DNA of 64,000 nt from Methylotenera sp. (GCF_029945535.1 NZ_JAQSCU010000018.1:12776-76775), one strand, 5' to 3'. Counted from the stretch's first letter, positions 47,917 through 56,914 are shown. A program made the numbers and translations. The notes: generated by a model not told the origin, from the sequence alone.

Positions 47917-48435
47917 TTATTTACGCCGTATGCCGCGCAAAGTGAATAGCAAAATAATCGATGGTAACCACACCCACAGAAGTTCTGACTTCATTACCGC
48001 GAAACCGCGCTCAGTAAAGAAACGGCTGACGCCTATCGGTGAAACGGCAATCGGCCGAAAATCAAAGAAGACGCGTTCATTAGAGTAAGGCCAATACAGC
48101 GCCACACCTAAGCCGCCATTGGTGCACATATCTAATAAGGGATGAGAAATTGTGGCTAGAAAAACCATTAAACCAACTAGCCATACCTTACTTTTGAGTT
48201 GGCGGCTAAAACACATGGCCACAATGGCAACGCACACGGCAAAGGTGATAGAGTGTGCAAAACCTCTGTGACCCCATTGTGAAGAATACGCGATGCCAAA
48301 TTTAAAGGCTAGCGTATCGAAGTCTGGCAATATGGCGCAAAAGGCTGACAATACTAATAAGCGGCGGCTAATGACTTTACCTAAGCCCAAGCTTGCAGCA
48401 ATGGGAACGACTGCGTGAGTAAAAATGGACGGCAC
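47917..48435 (-). CDS. YdjM/DUF457-type membrane-bound metal-dependent hydrolase
   Basis: This 172-residue inner-membrane protein has about four hydrophobic segments. Conserved polar residues lie in MPSIFTHAVVPIA, ILPDFDTLAF, WGHRGFAHS and ISHPLLDMCTNGG, the His/Asp set of the LexA-regulated YdjM family, proposed to be metal-dependent hydrolases. The biological role is not established. Its start codon overlaps the gpsA stop (48435), so it is the last gene of the rhodanese-grxC-secB-SH3-gpsA run. Confidence 0.85.
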   Translation of the reverse strand: MPSIFTHAVVPIAASLGLGKVISRRLLVLSAFCAILPDFDTLAFKFGIAYSSQWGHRGFAHSITFAVCVAIVAMCFSRQLKSKVWLVGLMVFLATISHPLLDMCTNGGLGVALYWPYSNERVFFDFRPIAVSPIGVSRFFTERGFAVMKSELLWVWLPSIILLFTLRGIRRK

Positions 48436-49427
48436 TAAATTGCCTCTGGTTTTTGCTCACGTCCGAGTAAGTCTGTCACTGCATCTTTTGCACTTTTACC
48501 GTTGGAAAGCGCTTGATTGACTTCGTAAGTAATGGGCATATCAACACCTATCGTACTCGCCCGACGCATCACTTCACGTGCAGTATTCACGCCTTCAGCA
48601 ACATGGCCTAAGCCTTGCAGAATATCCGCTAATGACTTGCCGCTCGCCAATTGCAAGCCGACTTCACGGTTTCTGGAATATTGTCCAGTACAGGTTAAAA
48701 TCAAATCCCCCGCACCTGCTAAACCCATAAAAGTTTCTGTGGAAGCGCCAAGTGCTACGCCAAAACGGGTCATTTCAGCCAGACCACGAGTAATCATGGC
48801 TGCACGCGCGTTATTGCCGAAACCCATACCATCAGAAATACCTGCTGCAATCGCCATCACGTTCTTAACCGCACCGCCAACTGAAACGCCAATCACATCT
48901 GTGGTGTGATAAACACGCAGGTTTGCGCCATGAATCAACAGAGCCGCTTCATTGGCAAACGCTTCATCATTAGCAGCAAGAGTGACGGCGGTAGGTAATC
49001 CACGCACCAATTCCGCCGCAAAACTTGGGCCTGAAAGTGCACCCCATTTTTGCTCGCTGCCTAGCTCTTCTAAAGCCACTTCATAAGGAAGTTTGGCGGA
49101 CAATGGCTCTAAACCTTTGTGCGCCCAAATAATCGGTAATTTGCATCCGAGCGCTTTGATGTCTTGTAATATGCCTCTAAATCCCGCCGTTGGAACAACA
49201 GATAATATTAGATCGGCACCCTGAAGCGCAGTAGCTAAATCATCCTCTACTAGTAACTGGTCGTTAAATTTAAAGTCACCTAAATAAAGCGGATTAGCAC
49301 GCGCTTTGCGCATACCAGACACATGACCTGCATTACGCGCCCAAAGTGACACTTGATGGCGTTGGCTAATGCTCATGGCTAGCGCCGTTCCCCATGCACC
49401 AGCGCCAAGAACGGCTATTTTAGTCAT
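48435..49427 (-). CDS. gpsA: NAD(P)-dependent glycerol-3-phosphate dehydrogenase
   Basis: GpsA reduces dihydroxyacetone phosphate to sn-glycerol-3-phosphate for phospholipid synthesis. The 330-residue protein has the dinucleotide motif AVLGAGAWGTALA, the catalytic Lys in GGAVKNVMAIAAG and the substrate-binding GLGNNARAA-like segment (GFGNNARAAMITRGL). It follows the SH3 protein without a gap, and secB is two genes upstream, a conserved grxC-secB-gpsA grouping. Confidence 0.97.
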   Translation of the reverse strand: MTKIAVLGAGAWGTALAMSISQRHQVSLWARNAGHVSGMRKARANPLYLGDFKFNDQLLVEDDLATALQGADLILSVVPTAGFRGILQDIKALGCKLPIIWAHKGLEPLSAKLPYEVALEELGSEQKWGALSGPSFAAELVRGLPTAVTLAANDEAFANEAALLIHGANLRVYHTTDVIGVSVGGAVKNVMAIAAGISDGMGFGNNARAAMITRGLAEMTRFGVALGASTETFMGLAGAGDLILTCTGQYSRNREVGLQLASGKSLADILQGLGHVAEGVNTAREVMRRASTIGVDMPITYEVNQALSNGKSAKDAVTDLLGREQKPEAI

Positions 49428-49898
49428 TTATTCGAAACCCCAGGTTGATGATATTAAAATGTATCCAGCAACCCCATCACGATGCTTGATTTTAAGCCAG
49501 CCATTGCTAAGCTTGGCATCTGCGACTTCAAGCACTACATCTTTTTCAACCGTAGCCACTAAGTTTGAGGTGGTATCAGCCGACTGTCTGATTTCAGCTT
49601 TACTTGTAGTGACCATTACCGTACGTTTATTCGAGAGCTGCTTTGCTTCTACCCAGTTAAGCGCACCTTGTGCATCGCGCACTTTAAGCCAATCACCTAA
49701 ATTGACGATAACTTCAACAGGGTAGTTTTGGCTTAACAATAAGACTTTTTTAGCAGCATTGGACGGCGCATCATAAAGCACAGCTTTAGATACTGCGACT
49801 GAACGAAAATCTAGCGCTGATGCCGTTGCTGGCAGGAGCGCTAGAATAGATAAAACAATCAGTAGTTTTTTGCTGCTTTTAATCATAGAAAATATCAT
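49428..49898 (-). CDS. Secreted bacterial SH3 domain protein
   Basis: This 156-residue protein has a signal peptide (to about ATASA-LD, residue 28) and two bacterial SH3-type beta-barrel repeats (about 30-90, with VLYDAPSNAAKK and WLKVRDAQGALNWV; and 92-150, with AEIRQSADTTSNLVATV and WLKIKHRDGVAGYI). Such domains usually bind peptidoglycan peptides. It lies between secB (20 bp) and gpsA (0 bp). No catalytic part is present, so it is likely a cell-wall-associated accessory protein. Confidence 0.85.
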   Translation of the reverse strand: MIFSMIKSSKKLLIVLSILALLPATASALDFRSVAVSKAVLYDAPSNAAKKVLLLSQNYPVEVIVNLGDWLKVRDAQGALNWVEAKQLSNKRTVMVTTSKAEIRQSADTTSNLVATVEKDVVLEVADAKLSNGWLKIKHRDGVAGYILISSTWGFE

Positions 49899-49918
49899 AG
49901 AGTAAAGCAGCGTCTAAA

Positions 49919-50398
49919 CTATTGTTTAGTTGCAGATTGAGCAGCTTCAGCTTGTTGCTGTTTTTGCTGCGCGAACAATGCTTCAAAATTGATTGGGTTT
50001 AATAATACTGGTTGGAAACCAGCACGAACCACTAAATCAGAAACTGCTTCGCGTGCATATGGGAACAAGATGTTTGGGCAAGTGATACCTGCAATCATCT
50101 CGATATTTTCTTCTGGCACATTGCGAATTTGGAAAATACCCGCTTGTGTCACTTCAACCAAAAACACCGTTTTATCTTCGATTTTTGAAGTAACAGTTAC
50201 TTTAATCGCCACTTCAAATACGCCTTCTTCAAGCACTTGTGCAAAATTACCTAGCTCAATACTTACTTGTGGTTGCGTGCGATCAGTAAAGATTTGTGGT
50301 GCATTTGGAATTTCTAACGACGCATCTTTTACATAGATTTTTTCGATGCTGAAGCCTGGTTGAGCTTGTTCTTGTGCTGCGTTATCTTCTTGAGCCAT
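49919..50398 (-). CDS. secB: Protein-export chaperone SecB
   Basis: SecB is a tetrameric cytosolic chaperone that holds preproteins for SecA. The 159-residue protein has the family core FSIEKIYVKDASLEIPNAP, the ITCPNILFPYAREAVSDLV block and the PINFEALF C-terminal segment, followed by a Gln/Ala tail. It sits downstream of grxC (105 bp, perhaps with its own promoter) and upstream of the SH3 protein gene. Confidence 0.97.
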   Translation of the reverse strand: MAQEDNAAQEQAQPGFSIEKIYVKDASLEIPNAPQIFTDRTQPQVSIELGNFAQVLEEGVFEVAIKVTVTSKIEDKTVFLVEVTQAGIFQIRNVPEENIEMIAGITCPNILFPYAREAVSDLVVRAGFQPVLLNPINFEALFAQQKQQQAEAAQSATKQ

Positions 50399-50503
50399 GA
50401 TTTTCTTTAGTTTCTAATTAAATAAAAGGTTAAATGAGTAGTTTTTTGCTTCAAAACGGTATTTTAGCAGAAATTATGGACTTCACTTCAAGTTATCAGT
50501 TGC

Positions 50504-50761
50504 CTAAGAACCTAGAAGTGGGTCTAATCCGCCCGCCAAATCTAGCGCGCGCAAATCATCAAAACCGCCAATATGACGGTCATCAATATAAATCTGTGGC
50601 ACGGTGCGGCGGCCTGTTTTCTGCATCATTTCATTTCGTAACTCAGGTTGCAAATCAATACGCACTTTATTGATATCAGTGACGCCTTTGCTAGTTAACA
50701 AGCGTTCGGCATTGATGCAATACGGGCATACAGCAGTCGAATACATAGTGACTTTAGCCAT
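50504..50761 (-). CDS. grxC: Glutaredoxin 3
   Basis: GrxC is a dithiol glutaredoxin. The 85-residue protein has the CPYC active site at 12-15, the cis-Pro loop RTVPQIYIDDRHIGG and the C-terminal GG-D glutathione-binding region. It follows the membrane-anchored rhodanese by 1 bp, and secB lies downstream, as in many proteobacteria. Confidence 0.96.
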   Translation of the reverse strand: MAKVTMYSTAVCPYCINAERLLTSKGVTDINKVRIDLQPELRNEMMQKTGRRTVPQIYIDDRHIGGFDDLRALDLAGGLDPLLGS

Positions 50762-50762
50762 A

Positions 50763-51257
50763 TTAGCTTACCTCATTTGCTGCATCATCATTTGCAGCTT
50801 TTTTATTGCTCGCAGCCTTACTGGCCGCCGGTTTCTTTGAAGCCGCTTTAGTCACAACAGGCAATTTAGCCTCAAGCCAAGCCGACAAGCCACCTTGCAA
50901 GTTATTCACCTGCGTAAATTCAGCTTTACGTAAAATGTCGCACGCTTTAGCTGAGCGCATGCCTTTTTGGCAATTCACCAAAATTGGCTTATTTTGATAT
51001 TTTTTCAGCTCACCAATTCTGGCTTGCAAGTCAGCAAGCGGAATATGCGTGGCATCTGCAATATGACCACTGGCGAATTCCACGTCATCACGCACATCTA
51101 ATACAAAAGCATTAGAGCGATTAATCAGCGTCACCGCTTCTGCAGGGTTTAGATTAGGCACGCCGCCTGCACTTTTTCTGAATGATGGCAATAACAACAT
51201 AATGCCTGAACCTATCGCCAAACCAATTAACAAGATATTACTTTTAAAAAATTCCAC
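50763..51257 (-). CDS. Membrane-anchored rhodanese-like protein
   Basis: This 164-residue protein has one N-terminal transmembrane segment (about 8-24). A single rhodanese domain (about 35-130) has the active-site Cys in LVNCQKGMRSAKACDIL. The C-terminal 30 residues are Lys/Ala-rich and low-complexity. It resembles E. coli YibN, which also lies between gpmI and grxC-secB. The active-site loop Cys-Gln-Lys-Gly-Met-Arg fits a sulfurtransferase, but the acceptor is unknown. It is divergent from gpmI. Confidence 0.9.
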   Translation of the reverse strand: MEFFKSNILLIGLAIGSGIMLLLPSFRKSAGGVPNLNPAEAVTLINRSNAFVLDVRDDVEFASGHIADATHIPLADLQARIGELKKYQNKPILVNCQKGMRSAKACDILRKAEFTQVNNLQGGLSAWLEAKLPVVTKAASKKPAASKAASNKKAANDDAANEVS

Positions 51258-51466
51258 GTACTTCCTCTCAATGATTAACCCTTAGAATTTACTTTTAGAA
51301 TATGGGGCTGCTGATCGCCAAATTCAACGCCAACGACACACTAAATTTGCGGACTAACTTTTACTCACATTTATACTCACAGCTATAGAGTAATTTTACG
51401 TGTAAATGCGCTAAAATAGTGACATTACATGCACATTATTCAAACAAATATTTAGGTTTAATATAT

Positions 51467-53023
51467 ATGTCAGCCCCACAAAATACCACCCCAGTATGCT
51501 TGCTCATTTTAGATGGTTTTGGCTATCGTGAAGAAGCTTCAGACAACGCCATCGTGCAAGCCAACAAACCCAATTGGGATAGCTTATGGAAACAGTTTCC
51601 ACACACATTAATCGATGCTTCTGAACATTATGTAGGCTTGCCAGACGGTCAAATGGGCAACTCTGAAGTTGGGCATCTGAACATTGGCGCGGGTCGCGTA
51701 GTATTTCAAGACTTCGAACGCATCAACAACAGCATCGCCAGTGGTGACTTTTTTAATCATCCAGAGTTATCTGCTGCATTAAAAACCATCAAACAAAATG
51801 ATAAAGCGCTACATATATTTGGACTGCTTTCTGATGGCGGCGTTCACAGCCATCAAGATCATATTCATGCCATGATAGAAATGGCAGCAAAACAAGGTGT
51901 AAGCAAAGTTTATGTGCATGCGTTTTTAGATGGCAGAGATACGCCACCAGTAAGTGCCGCTCCTTTTATTGAGGCTTTAGAAAACAAATGTACTGCGATT
52001 GGCGTAGGTAAAATTGCCTCTATCAGTGGGCGATTTTACGGCATGGATAGAGATAAGCGCTGGCCTCGCGTTGAAGCAGCTTATCAATTATTTACTGAAG
52101 GTGTTGGTGAATTTACCGCTGAATCCGCCATGACTGGCTTAAACGACGCCTATGCACGCGGTGAAAATGATGAGTTTGTAAAAACGACAGCTATTCATAA
52201 GGCTGGTGAAAAACCTGTACATCTAGAAGATGGCGACTTAGTGGTTTTTATGAACTTCCGCTCTGACCGCGCACGTCAATTAACGCATGCTTTGTTAGCG
52301 GAGCACTTTGACGGCTTCCACCGTCGTCACGTACCAAAGTTAGCAGGCTATTTTACATTAACTATGTATGACAAAAATGAAACTAAATCGACGGTTATTT
52401 TTCCATCAGTCGACGTCAACAATACCTTTGGCGAATACATCTCCAATTTAGGCTTAACTCAGTTACGCATTGCCGAAACTGAGAAATATCCGCATGTAAC
52501 TTTCTTTTTTAACGGCGGCGAAGAAAAAGTATTTGCTGGTGAAGACCGCATTTTAGTACCATCACCAAAGGTGGAAACCTACGATTTGCAGCCAGAAATG
52601 AGCGCATTTGAAGTCACCGAAAAACTTGAAGAAGCGATTTTAAGCAAAAAATACAATGCCATCATTTGCAACTATGCAAATGGCGATATGGTGGGTCATT
52701 CAGGCAACTTAGCTGCAGCCATCAAAGCGATTGAGACTTTAGATACTTGCATCGGACGCGTAGTGAATGCGATGCAAAGTATAGGCGGCGAAGTGATTAT
52801 CACCGCTGACCACGGCAATGCAGAAACCATGTTTGACGTTGAAAATAACCAACCGCATACGCAACATACGCTTAACAAAGTGCCGCTGATTTATATTGGA
52901 CGTAATGCTACGCTTTCTGCCAGTGGTGCATTATCAGATCTTGCGCCAACCTTACTCACCATGATGGGCGTTACTCAGCCTAGTGAAATGACAGGTAAGA
53001 ACATCATCACTTTTGCTGTTTAA
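51467..53023 (+). CDS. gpmI: 2,3-bisphosphoglycerate-independent phosphoglycerate mutase
   Basis: GpmI interconverts 3- and 2-phosphoglycerate through a phosphoserine intermediate with two Mn ions. The 518-residue protein has the metal-binding LLILDGFGYRE, the nucleophile Ser in GQMGNSEVGHLNIGAGR, FDGFHRRH and the C-terminal TADHGNAETM metal site. The frame extends upstream to 51419, but the ATG at 51467 matches the family start. envC begins 1 bp after its stop, so the two are coupled. Confidence 0.97.
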   Translation: MSAPQNTTPVCLLILDGFGYREEASDNAIVQANKPNWDSLWKQFPHTLIDASEHYVGLPDGQMGNSEVGHLNIGAGRVVFQDFERINNSIASGDFFNHPELSAALKTIKQNDKALHIFGLLSDGGVHSHQDHIHAMIEMAAKQGVSKVYVHAFLDGRDTPPVSAAPFIEALENKCTAIGVGKIASISGRFYGMDRDKRWPRVEAAYQLFTEGVGEFTAESAMTGLNDAYARGENDEFVKTTAIHKAGEKPVHLEDGDLVVFMNFRSDRARQLTHALLAEHFDGFHRRHVPKLAGYFTLTMYDKNETKSTVIFPSVDVNNTFGEYISNLGLTQLRIAETEKYPHVTFFFNGGEEKVFAGEDRILVPSPKVETYDLQPEMSAFEVTEKLEEAILSKKYNAIICNYANGDMVGHSGNLAAAIKAIETLDTCIGRVVNAMQSIGGEVIITADHGNAETMFDVENNQPHTQHTLNKVPLIYIGRNATLSASGALSDLAPTLLTMMGVTQPSEMTGKNIITFAV

Positions 53024-53024
53024 G

Positions 53025-54296
53025 ATGAAGCATAAGCATTCTAGAGCTACGTTAGCTTGCACTTCACTTTTTGTGTTGATGTTGGCTTGCGCACCTTATG
53101 CGAATGCGAATAAAAAAGAGCAGTCAAAGCAAAACCTAAACGATGTGCAGCAGCGTTTAGAAGCGCTAAAAAAAGAGTTAGATAACTCGCAAGAAGCGCA
53201 TAAGGATGCGGCTGACGCACTGAAAGAAAGTGAATTGGCGATTAGTGCAGCCAATAAAAAGCTATTCGAAATCAACCAAAAACAACAACAAAACAAAAAG
53301 ACGCTCTCGCAATTAAAATCTGACTCAATCAGCACCAACCAAGCGCTAGAGCAGCAACAAAACTTGTTAAGTTCGCAGCTGTACCAGCAATATATACACG
53401 GCCAACAAAGCTATCTACAGATGATTTTGCAGAGCGAAAACCCTAGCGAAATCGCGCGTGATGTGGAGTATTTTTCATACGTTGCTAAAGCACGCGCATC
53501 ACTCATCAACAAGATGCAAGGCAACTTAAATAAAATCAGCAAGCTCAATGATGCAACAGCTTCTGCTTTAAAAGAAGTCGCAGATTTGAAGCAAAAACAA
53601 GTCGATGAAAAACGTGCTTTAGAAAGTCAAAAGCAAGCAAAATCTAAAGTAGTCAGTAGTTTATCGCAACAAATTGCGGCGCAACGCAGTGAAATTAAAA
53701 AGTTAACGCGTGATGAAAAGCGACTTTCTGAATTGGTTGAGCGACTAGCAAAAATCATTCCGCCAACACCCAAGAAAGTTCGCCCTAAACGTGAGCCTAC
53801 AACAACCACGAATACGGCAGAAACGCCTACAAGCAATAAGCCACCTAAAGAAGTGCTAGCCAACAACACAGAGCCTAGCCAAGAGTTTTCTGGCGCAAGT
53901 TTTGCTGCGCTTAGAGGCAAGTTGCGCCTACCTGTGCGCGGCGATGTGATGAATCGCTTTGGCTCTAGTCGTGAAGATAGTGGTATTTCATGGAAAGGCT
54001 TATTCATTAAAGCCAATGAGGGTGCAGAAGTGAAGTCTGTCGCCACTGGCCGGGTGGTATTTGCCGATTGGTTACGCGGCTTTGGCAACTTGATTATTTT
54101 AGACCATGGCAATGGTTATATGAGCCTATATGGCAACAATCAGGCAGTGTTAAAACAAGTGGGTGACAATGTACGAGCAGGCGACGTGATTGCATCGGTA
54201 GGCAATAGCGGCGGCAATCAAACGAACGGTCTTTATTATGAGTTGCGTAGCCAGAGCCGTCCATTTGACCCTCTCAGTTGGAGTCGAGTAAATTAG
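53025..54296 (+). CDS. envC: Murein hydrolase activator EnvC family protein
   Basis: EnvC-like proteins activate the amidases AmiA/AmiB at the septum. The 423-residue protein from the ATG at 53025 has a signal peptide (to about residue 29), two long coiled-coil blocks (about 30-120 and 150-245), a Pro/Thr-rich linker and a C-terminal LytM (M23) domain. That domain is degenerate: the usual HxH motif is GLYYELR and the first ligand region reads SWKGLFIKAN, so zinc ligands are missing and an activator rather than an endopeptidase role is expected. In many relatives a ctpA protease follows; here a terminator does. Confidence 0.92.
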   Translation: MKHKHSRATLACTSLFVLMLACAPYANANKKEQSKQNLNDVQQRLEALKKELDNSQEAHKDAADALKESELAISAANKKLFEINQKQQQNKKTLSQLKSDSISTNQALEQQQNLLSSQLYQQYIHGQQSYLQMILQSENPSEIARDVEYFSYVAKARASLINKMQGNLNKISKLNDATASALKEVADLKQKQVDEKRALESQKQAKSKVVSSLSQQIAAQRSEIKKLTRDEKRLSELVERLAKIIPPTPKKVRPKREPTTTTNTAETPTSNKPPKEVLANNTEPSQEFSGASFAALRGKLRLPVRGDVMNRFGSSREDSGISWKGLFIKANEGAEVKSVATGRVVFADWLRGFGNLIILDHGNGYMSLYGNNQAVLKQVGDNVRAGDVIASVGNSGGNQTNGLYYELRSQSRPFDPLSWSRVN

Positions 54297-54313
54297 GATC
54301 TAGTAAAAATATC

Positions 54314-54349
54314 AATAAAAAAAGCACGCCTGAGCGTGCTTTTTTTATT
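54314..54349. terminator. Strong intrinsic terminator after envC
   Basis: aataaaaaaagcacgc pairs with gcgtgct and the following T-run around ctga. A and T tracts on both sides make it bidirectional, serving envC and the convergent lipoprotein gene. Confidence 0.92.
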
Positions 54350-54380
54350 GAATAGCGGTATTGCTGCTATTTTAGAATGA

Positions 54381-54680
54381 TTACTTAGCGGCTGGCGCGG
54401 CTGCTGCAGGAGCGGCTTCAGTAGTCGTTGCGGCAGCTGCAGCCGCATCTACCGCTGCTGCATCAAGCGTAATACCTGGAACGCGCTCTTCAGCTGTTGG
54501 CTCATAGCCACCAGGACCTGATGACGCTTCAACTGCTGGTGCTACCGGAGCAGGCGCTTCAACCGCTGGGTTTGTTGCTGGCGCTGGCGCTTCAACTGGT
54601 GCAGCAGCTTTTTCGCCACAGCCAACCAACAATAAACTTGTAACACTTACTACCAACAAAGAACGTAAAAGTACTGACAT
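54381..54680 (-). CDS. Small Ala/Pro-rich lipoprotein
   Basis: From the ATG at 54680, which has a good aggaaa Shine-Dalgarno, this 99-residue protein has a lipobox SLLLVGCGEK (Cys about 21). The long Ala/Pro/Glu stretch that follows (repeats of the type VEAPAPA) is probably an extended linker across the periplasm. A short TAEERVPGITLDA segment is the only non-repetitive part. No catalytic domain is visible. The frame is open 11 codons further upstream without ribosome-site support. It lies between two terminators, so it is transcribed alone. Confidence 0.8.
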   Translation of the reverse strand: MSVLLRSLLVVSVTSLLLVGCGEKAAAPVEAPAPATNPAVEAPAPVAPAVEASSGPGGYEPTAEERVPGITLDAAAVDAAAAAATTTEAAPAAAAPAAK

Positions 54681-54702
54681 TGTATTTCCTTTTTTTATAT
54701 TT

Positions 54703-54744
54703 AAAAAAATCAAGAATCCTTGAACAAAACAAGCTTCAAGGATT
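54703..54744 (-). terminator. Terminator downstream of the LysM/BON gene
   Basis: aatccttgaa (54715-54724) and ttcaaggatt (54735-54744) form a perfect 10-bp stem. On the minus strand seven Us (54709-54703) follow within five bases. It ends the kbp transcript and overlaps the leader of the small lipoprotein gene. Confidence 0.75.
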
Positions 54745-54834
54745 TAAATAGCCTGCTAAGTTCGCAAGCAATCATTTTAACTCAACTTTAATTCTTTGTA
54801 ATTAAATACTTAACTACGCTAAATATAACGGTAT

Positions 54835-55332
54835 TTATGCTGGAATGCGCAAAGATTGACCCGGGTAAATTTTATCTGGGCTGCTTAACATAGGTTTATT
54901 CGCCTCAAAAATTTTCATATAATCATTGGCATTACCATATTGCGCTTTAGCAATATGCGAAAGCGTATCGCCACTTACAACCGTGTAAAACACTGGCTCG
55001 CTAGCTGCTTCAACAACACCCAGCTGATCTTGCACATTCTCTACGCCAGCTACATTACCGCAGCAAAGTAAGATTTTTTCTTTGTCCTCTTGCGTTGCCG
55101 CCATACCTTGCACGATGACCGTAGCTGATGCGCCATCAAAACCGATGCTCAGATCTTGTGCAGTTAAATTCATTTTTGCCACGTAAGCTTTAATAGCATC
55201 TGCTGCGGCTGTGTTTGCTGCGTCTACATTGACTGGTGTTGGGTCTGCTTTTGCGACAACTTCTGCAGCTTTTGCATCACCAATACCTAATAATTTTTCA
55301 CCTGCATTTTTAATAAATGAAAACATGCCCAT
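54835..55332 (-). CDS. kbp: BON and LysM domain protein, potassium-binding Kbp/YgaU-like
   Basis: Kbp (YgaU) binds potassium in the cytoplasm of E. coli. The 165-residue protein from the ATG at 55332, behind a gaggag Shine-Dalgarno, begins MGMFSFIKNAGEKLLG. It has a BON domain (about 45-105) and a C-terminal LysM domain (about 110-163, VFYTVVSGDTLSHIAKAQYGN ending PGQSLRIP). No signal peptide is present, in line with YgaU. Length and order equal those of the E. coli protein. An upstream in-frame start at 55359 is not supported. Confidence 0.9.
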   Translation of the reverse strand: MGMFSFIKNAGEKLLGIGDAKAAEVVAKADPTPVNVDAANTAAADAIKAYVAKMNLTAQDLSIGFDGASATVIVQGMAATQEDKEKILLCCGNVAGVENVQDQLGVVEAASEPVFYTVVSGDTLSHIAKAQYGNANDYMKIFEANKPMLSSPDKIYPGQSLRIPA

Positions 55333-55476
55333 TTCGCTTCTCCTCAATTTAAGTGACACTCAAGTAAGTGACATCCAGTAAAAATAAATCAACTTAACAA
55401 TCTATAGCCTAATATGGGCATGGTCAACGTTAGCCCCATGAATTCACACTTCTTTACAATTAGCGATGAAGCTTAT

Positions 55477-55851
55477 TTAAAGAGATGCTTGAGCCGACGC
55501 CATTTGTGCCCTTACCGCAGCGCCTTTGGCATAGGCTTCGACTTCATAAGGATTTTGTCGATAACCTCTGCGTGCTGCCCATAAATACTTAAATATAGTC
55601 ATTCCAGACAAGTATTGCTCAACGTGAGTAAGCTCATGTGCCAGCAACTCGATGCCTTGCAGGGTATTGAATCGATAAGCGTGTTCACGCAAATAAATCC
55701 GATGACCTAATACCACCGCACACATGTTTTTACTTAGCCAAAAAGGCGTATGACCTTCGATAAGACGCACTTTTTGCAAGGTACTAGACTGAAAATAGGG
55801 CTGATATAACTGAGATTCAGCCGTACTTAACGGTCGTCCCTGTTGCCACAT
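55477..55851 (-). CDS. DUF4157 protein with HExxH motif
   Basis: This 124-residue protein contains LLAHELTHVEQYLSG, the zinc-type HExxH motif of the DUF4157 family, preceded by the RIYLREHAYRF strand. DUF4157 domains often occur in effector proteins of contractile injection systems, but here the protein is little more than the domain and no injection gene is near. It has no signal peptide. The ATG is 3 bp from the yjbQ stop, so they are co-transcribed. Proteolytic activity is inferred, not shown. Confidence 0.8.
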   Translation of the reverse strand: MWQQGRPLSTAESQLYQPYFQSSTLQKVRLIEGHTPFWLSKNMCAVVLGHRIYLREHAYRFNTLQGIELLAHELTHVEQYLSGMTIFKYLWAARRGYRQNPYEVEAYAKGAAVRAQMASAQASL

Positions 55852-55854
55852 AAA

Positions 55855-56274
55855 TTACTCACCAATCAAATGTAAAATCACTCTACGTGTACTTGCTACA
55901 CGCCTATGCTCATACAAAAAAATGCCTTGCCATTGACCTAAAGCCGCTTTGCCATCGATAAGCGGTATCGATAAACTGGTTTGTGTCAGTGCCGTACGCA
56001 CATGCGCAGGCATGTCATCTGGCCCTTCAATAGTATGAATAAATAATGGGTCGCCATCAGGCACCAAACGCTTAAAGAATGCTTCCAAATCCACGAGTAC
56101 ATCGGAATCATAATTTTCATTAATTAAAAGACTGGCGGAAGTATGTTGAATATAAAGCGTGATGAGTCCTGTAAGAAAGCCACTATGCTTAGCCCAAGAA
56201 GTGACTTCCGGCGTAATATCGTAAAGCTTTCTGCCTTGCGTGCTGACGCTAATTTGATGTGTAGTTTGTTGCAT
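55855..56274 (-). CDS. YjbQ family protein (UPF0047)
   Basis: This 139-residue protein has the UPF0047 signature set: ITLYIQHTSASLLINENYDSDVLVDLEAFF, and later HTIEGPDDMPAHVRTALTQTS and GTWQGIFLYEHR-like residues (GQWQGIFLYEHRR). The family, including E. coli YjbQ, has weak thiamine-phosphate-synthase activity as a secondary function; the main role is not known. It is upstream of and coupled to the DUF4157 gene. Confidence 0.92.
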   Translation of the reverse strand: MQQTTHQISVSTQGRKLYDITPEVTSWAKHSGFLTGLITLYIQHTSASLLINENYDSDVLVDLEAFFKRLVPDGDPLFIHTIEGPDDMPAHVRTALTQTSLSIPLIDGKAALGQWQGIFLYEHRRVASTRRVILHLIGE

Positions 56275-56325
56275 AGCAGCTCAATTGGATTTTCATCTTA
56301 ATAGTTAGGCATAGCTTAACTTCCG

Positions 56326-56901
56326 TTACCAACAGCCTAGGGGGAAACCAAAGCTCGCACCAAACCTAGAACGATACCCGAAACGTGATCCAAATCCCCC
56401 ATAGCCATAAGGACGCCCATAGTAGCCGTAACCACAGAATGGGTCATACATGCGCTGTTGTCTTTCTAGCAATTGCTGTTGTTTGAGTTTATCTAACTCT
56501 GCGCGTTTAGCTTTTTCACGCTGGTTGATTTCTTCAGCAACATTATTCTTAAGAGCAAGCTCTCTGCTGGTATGAATGTAGTCTAATACTTTTTTATCTA
56601 CACCCTGCTTATTTAAGTCAACAATCTGGCTCGGTGTTAAATCATAGGATGAGTTGCTGGTGCGGATTTTTTCGATAAGCACATCTGCAGTCACGCCACT
56701 TTTTGTTAAGCTCACTAAATCATCTAAACTCAAGCTTGCGACTGGCTTGGGCATAATTCTAGCGAGTTCTTCTTCTGAGATTCTGTCGATTTTCTGCGAA
56801 CCAGCGCTTGAGTATGGGCTATTACTTGCGCAAGCGACCAAAACTAAGCAGGCAGCAAAAATAAAAACTGGTTTGCAGCGAGAGATAAAACTGGTCATCA
56901 T
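56326..56901 (-). CDS. Lipoprotein with Gly/Tyr/Arg-rich C-terminus, unknown function
   Basis: The likely start is one of two adjacent ATGs (56901 or 56898) behind gaaggag; the frame itself opens further upstream at 56934. The lipobox is VLVACAS. The middle contains two short helical repeats, SLDDLVSLTKSGVTADVLIEKI and TPSQIVDLNKQGVDKKVLDYI, each resembling a 30-residue SHOCT/helix-hairpin unit, then a Lys/Gln-rich helix. The last 40 residues are dominated by Gly, Tyr, Phe and Arg (for example YYGRPYGYGGFGSRF). No known family is recognised. It lies 14 bp downstream of the lytic transglycosylase gene. Confidence 0.75.
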   Translation of the reverse strand: MMTSFISRCKPVFIFAACLVLVACASNSPYSSAGSQKIDRISEEELARIMPKPVASLSLDDLVSLTKSGVTADVLIEKIRTSNSSYDLTPSQIVDLNKQGVDKKVLDYIHTSRELALKNNVAEEINQREKAKRAELDKLKQQQLLERQQRMYDPFCGYGYYGRPYGYGGFGSRFGYRSRFGASFGFPLGCW

Positions 56902-56914
56902 GAGCTCCTTCGCG

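Noticed and set aside
55477-55851. Contractile injection system effector or toxin because of DUF4157
   Set aside because: The protein is little longer than the domain, no baseplate, sheath or tube genes lie in the window, and it is coupled to yjbQ; only the family name suggests a link.
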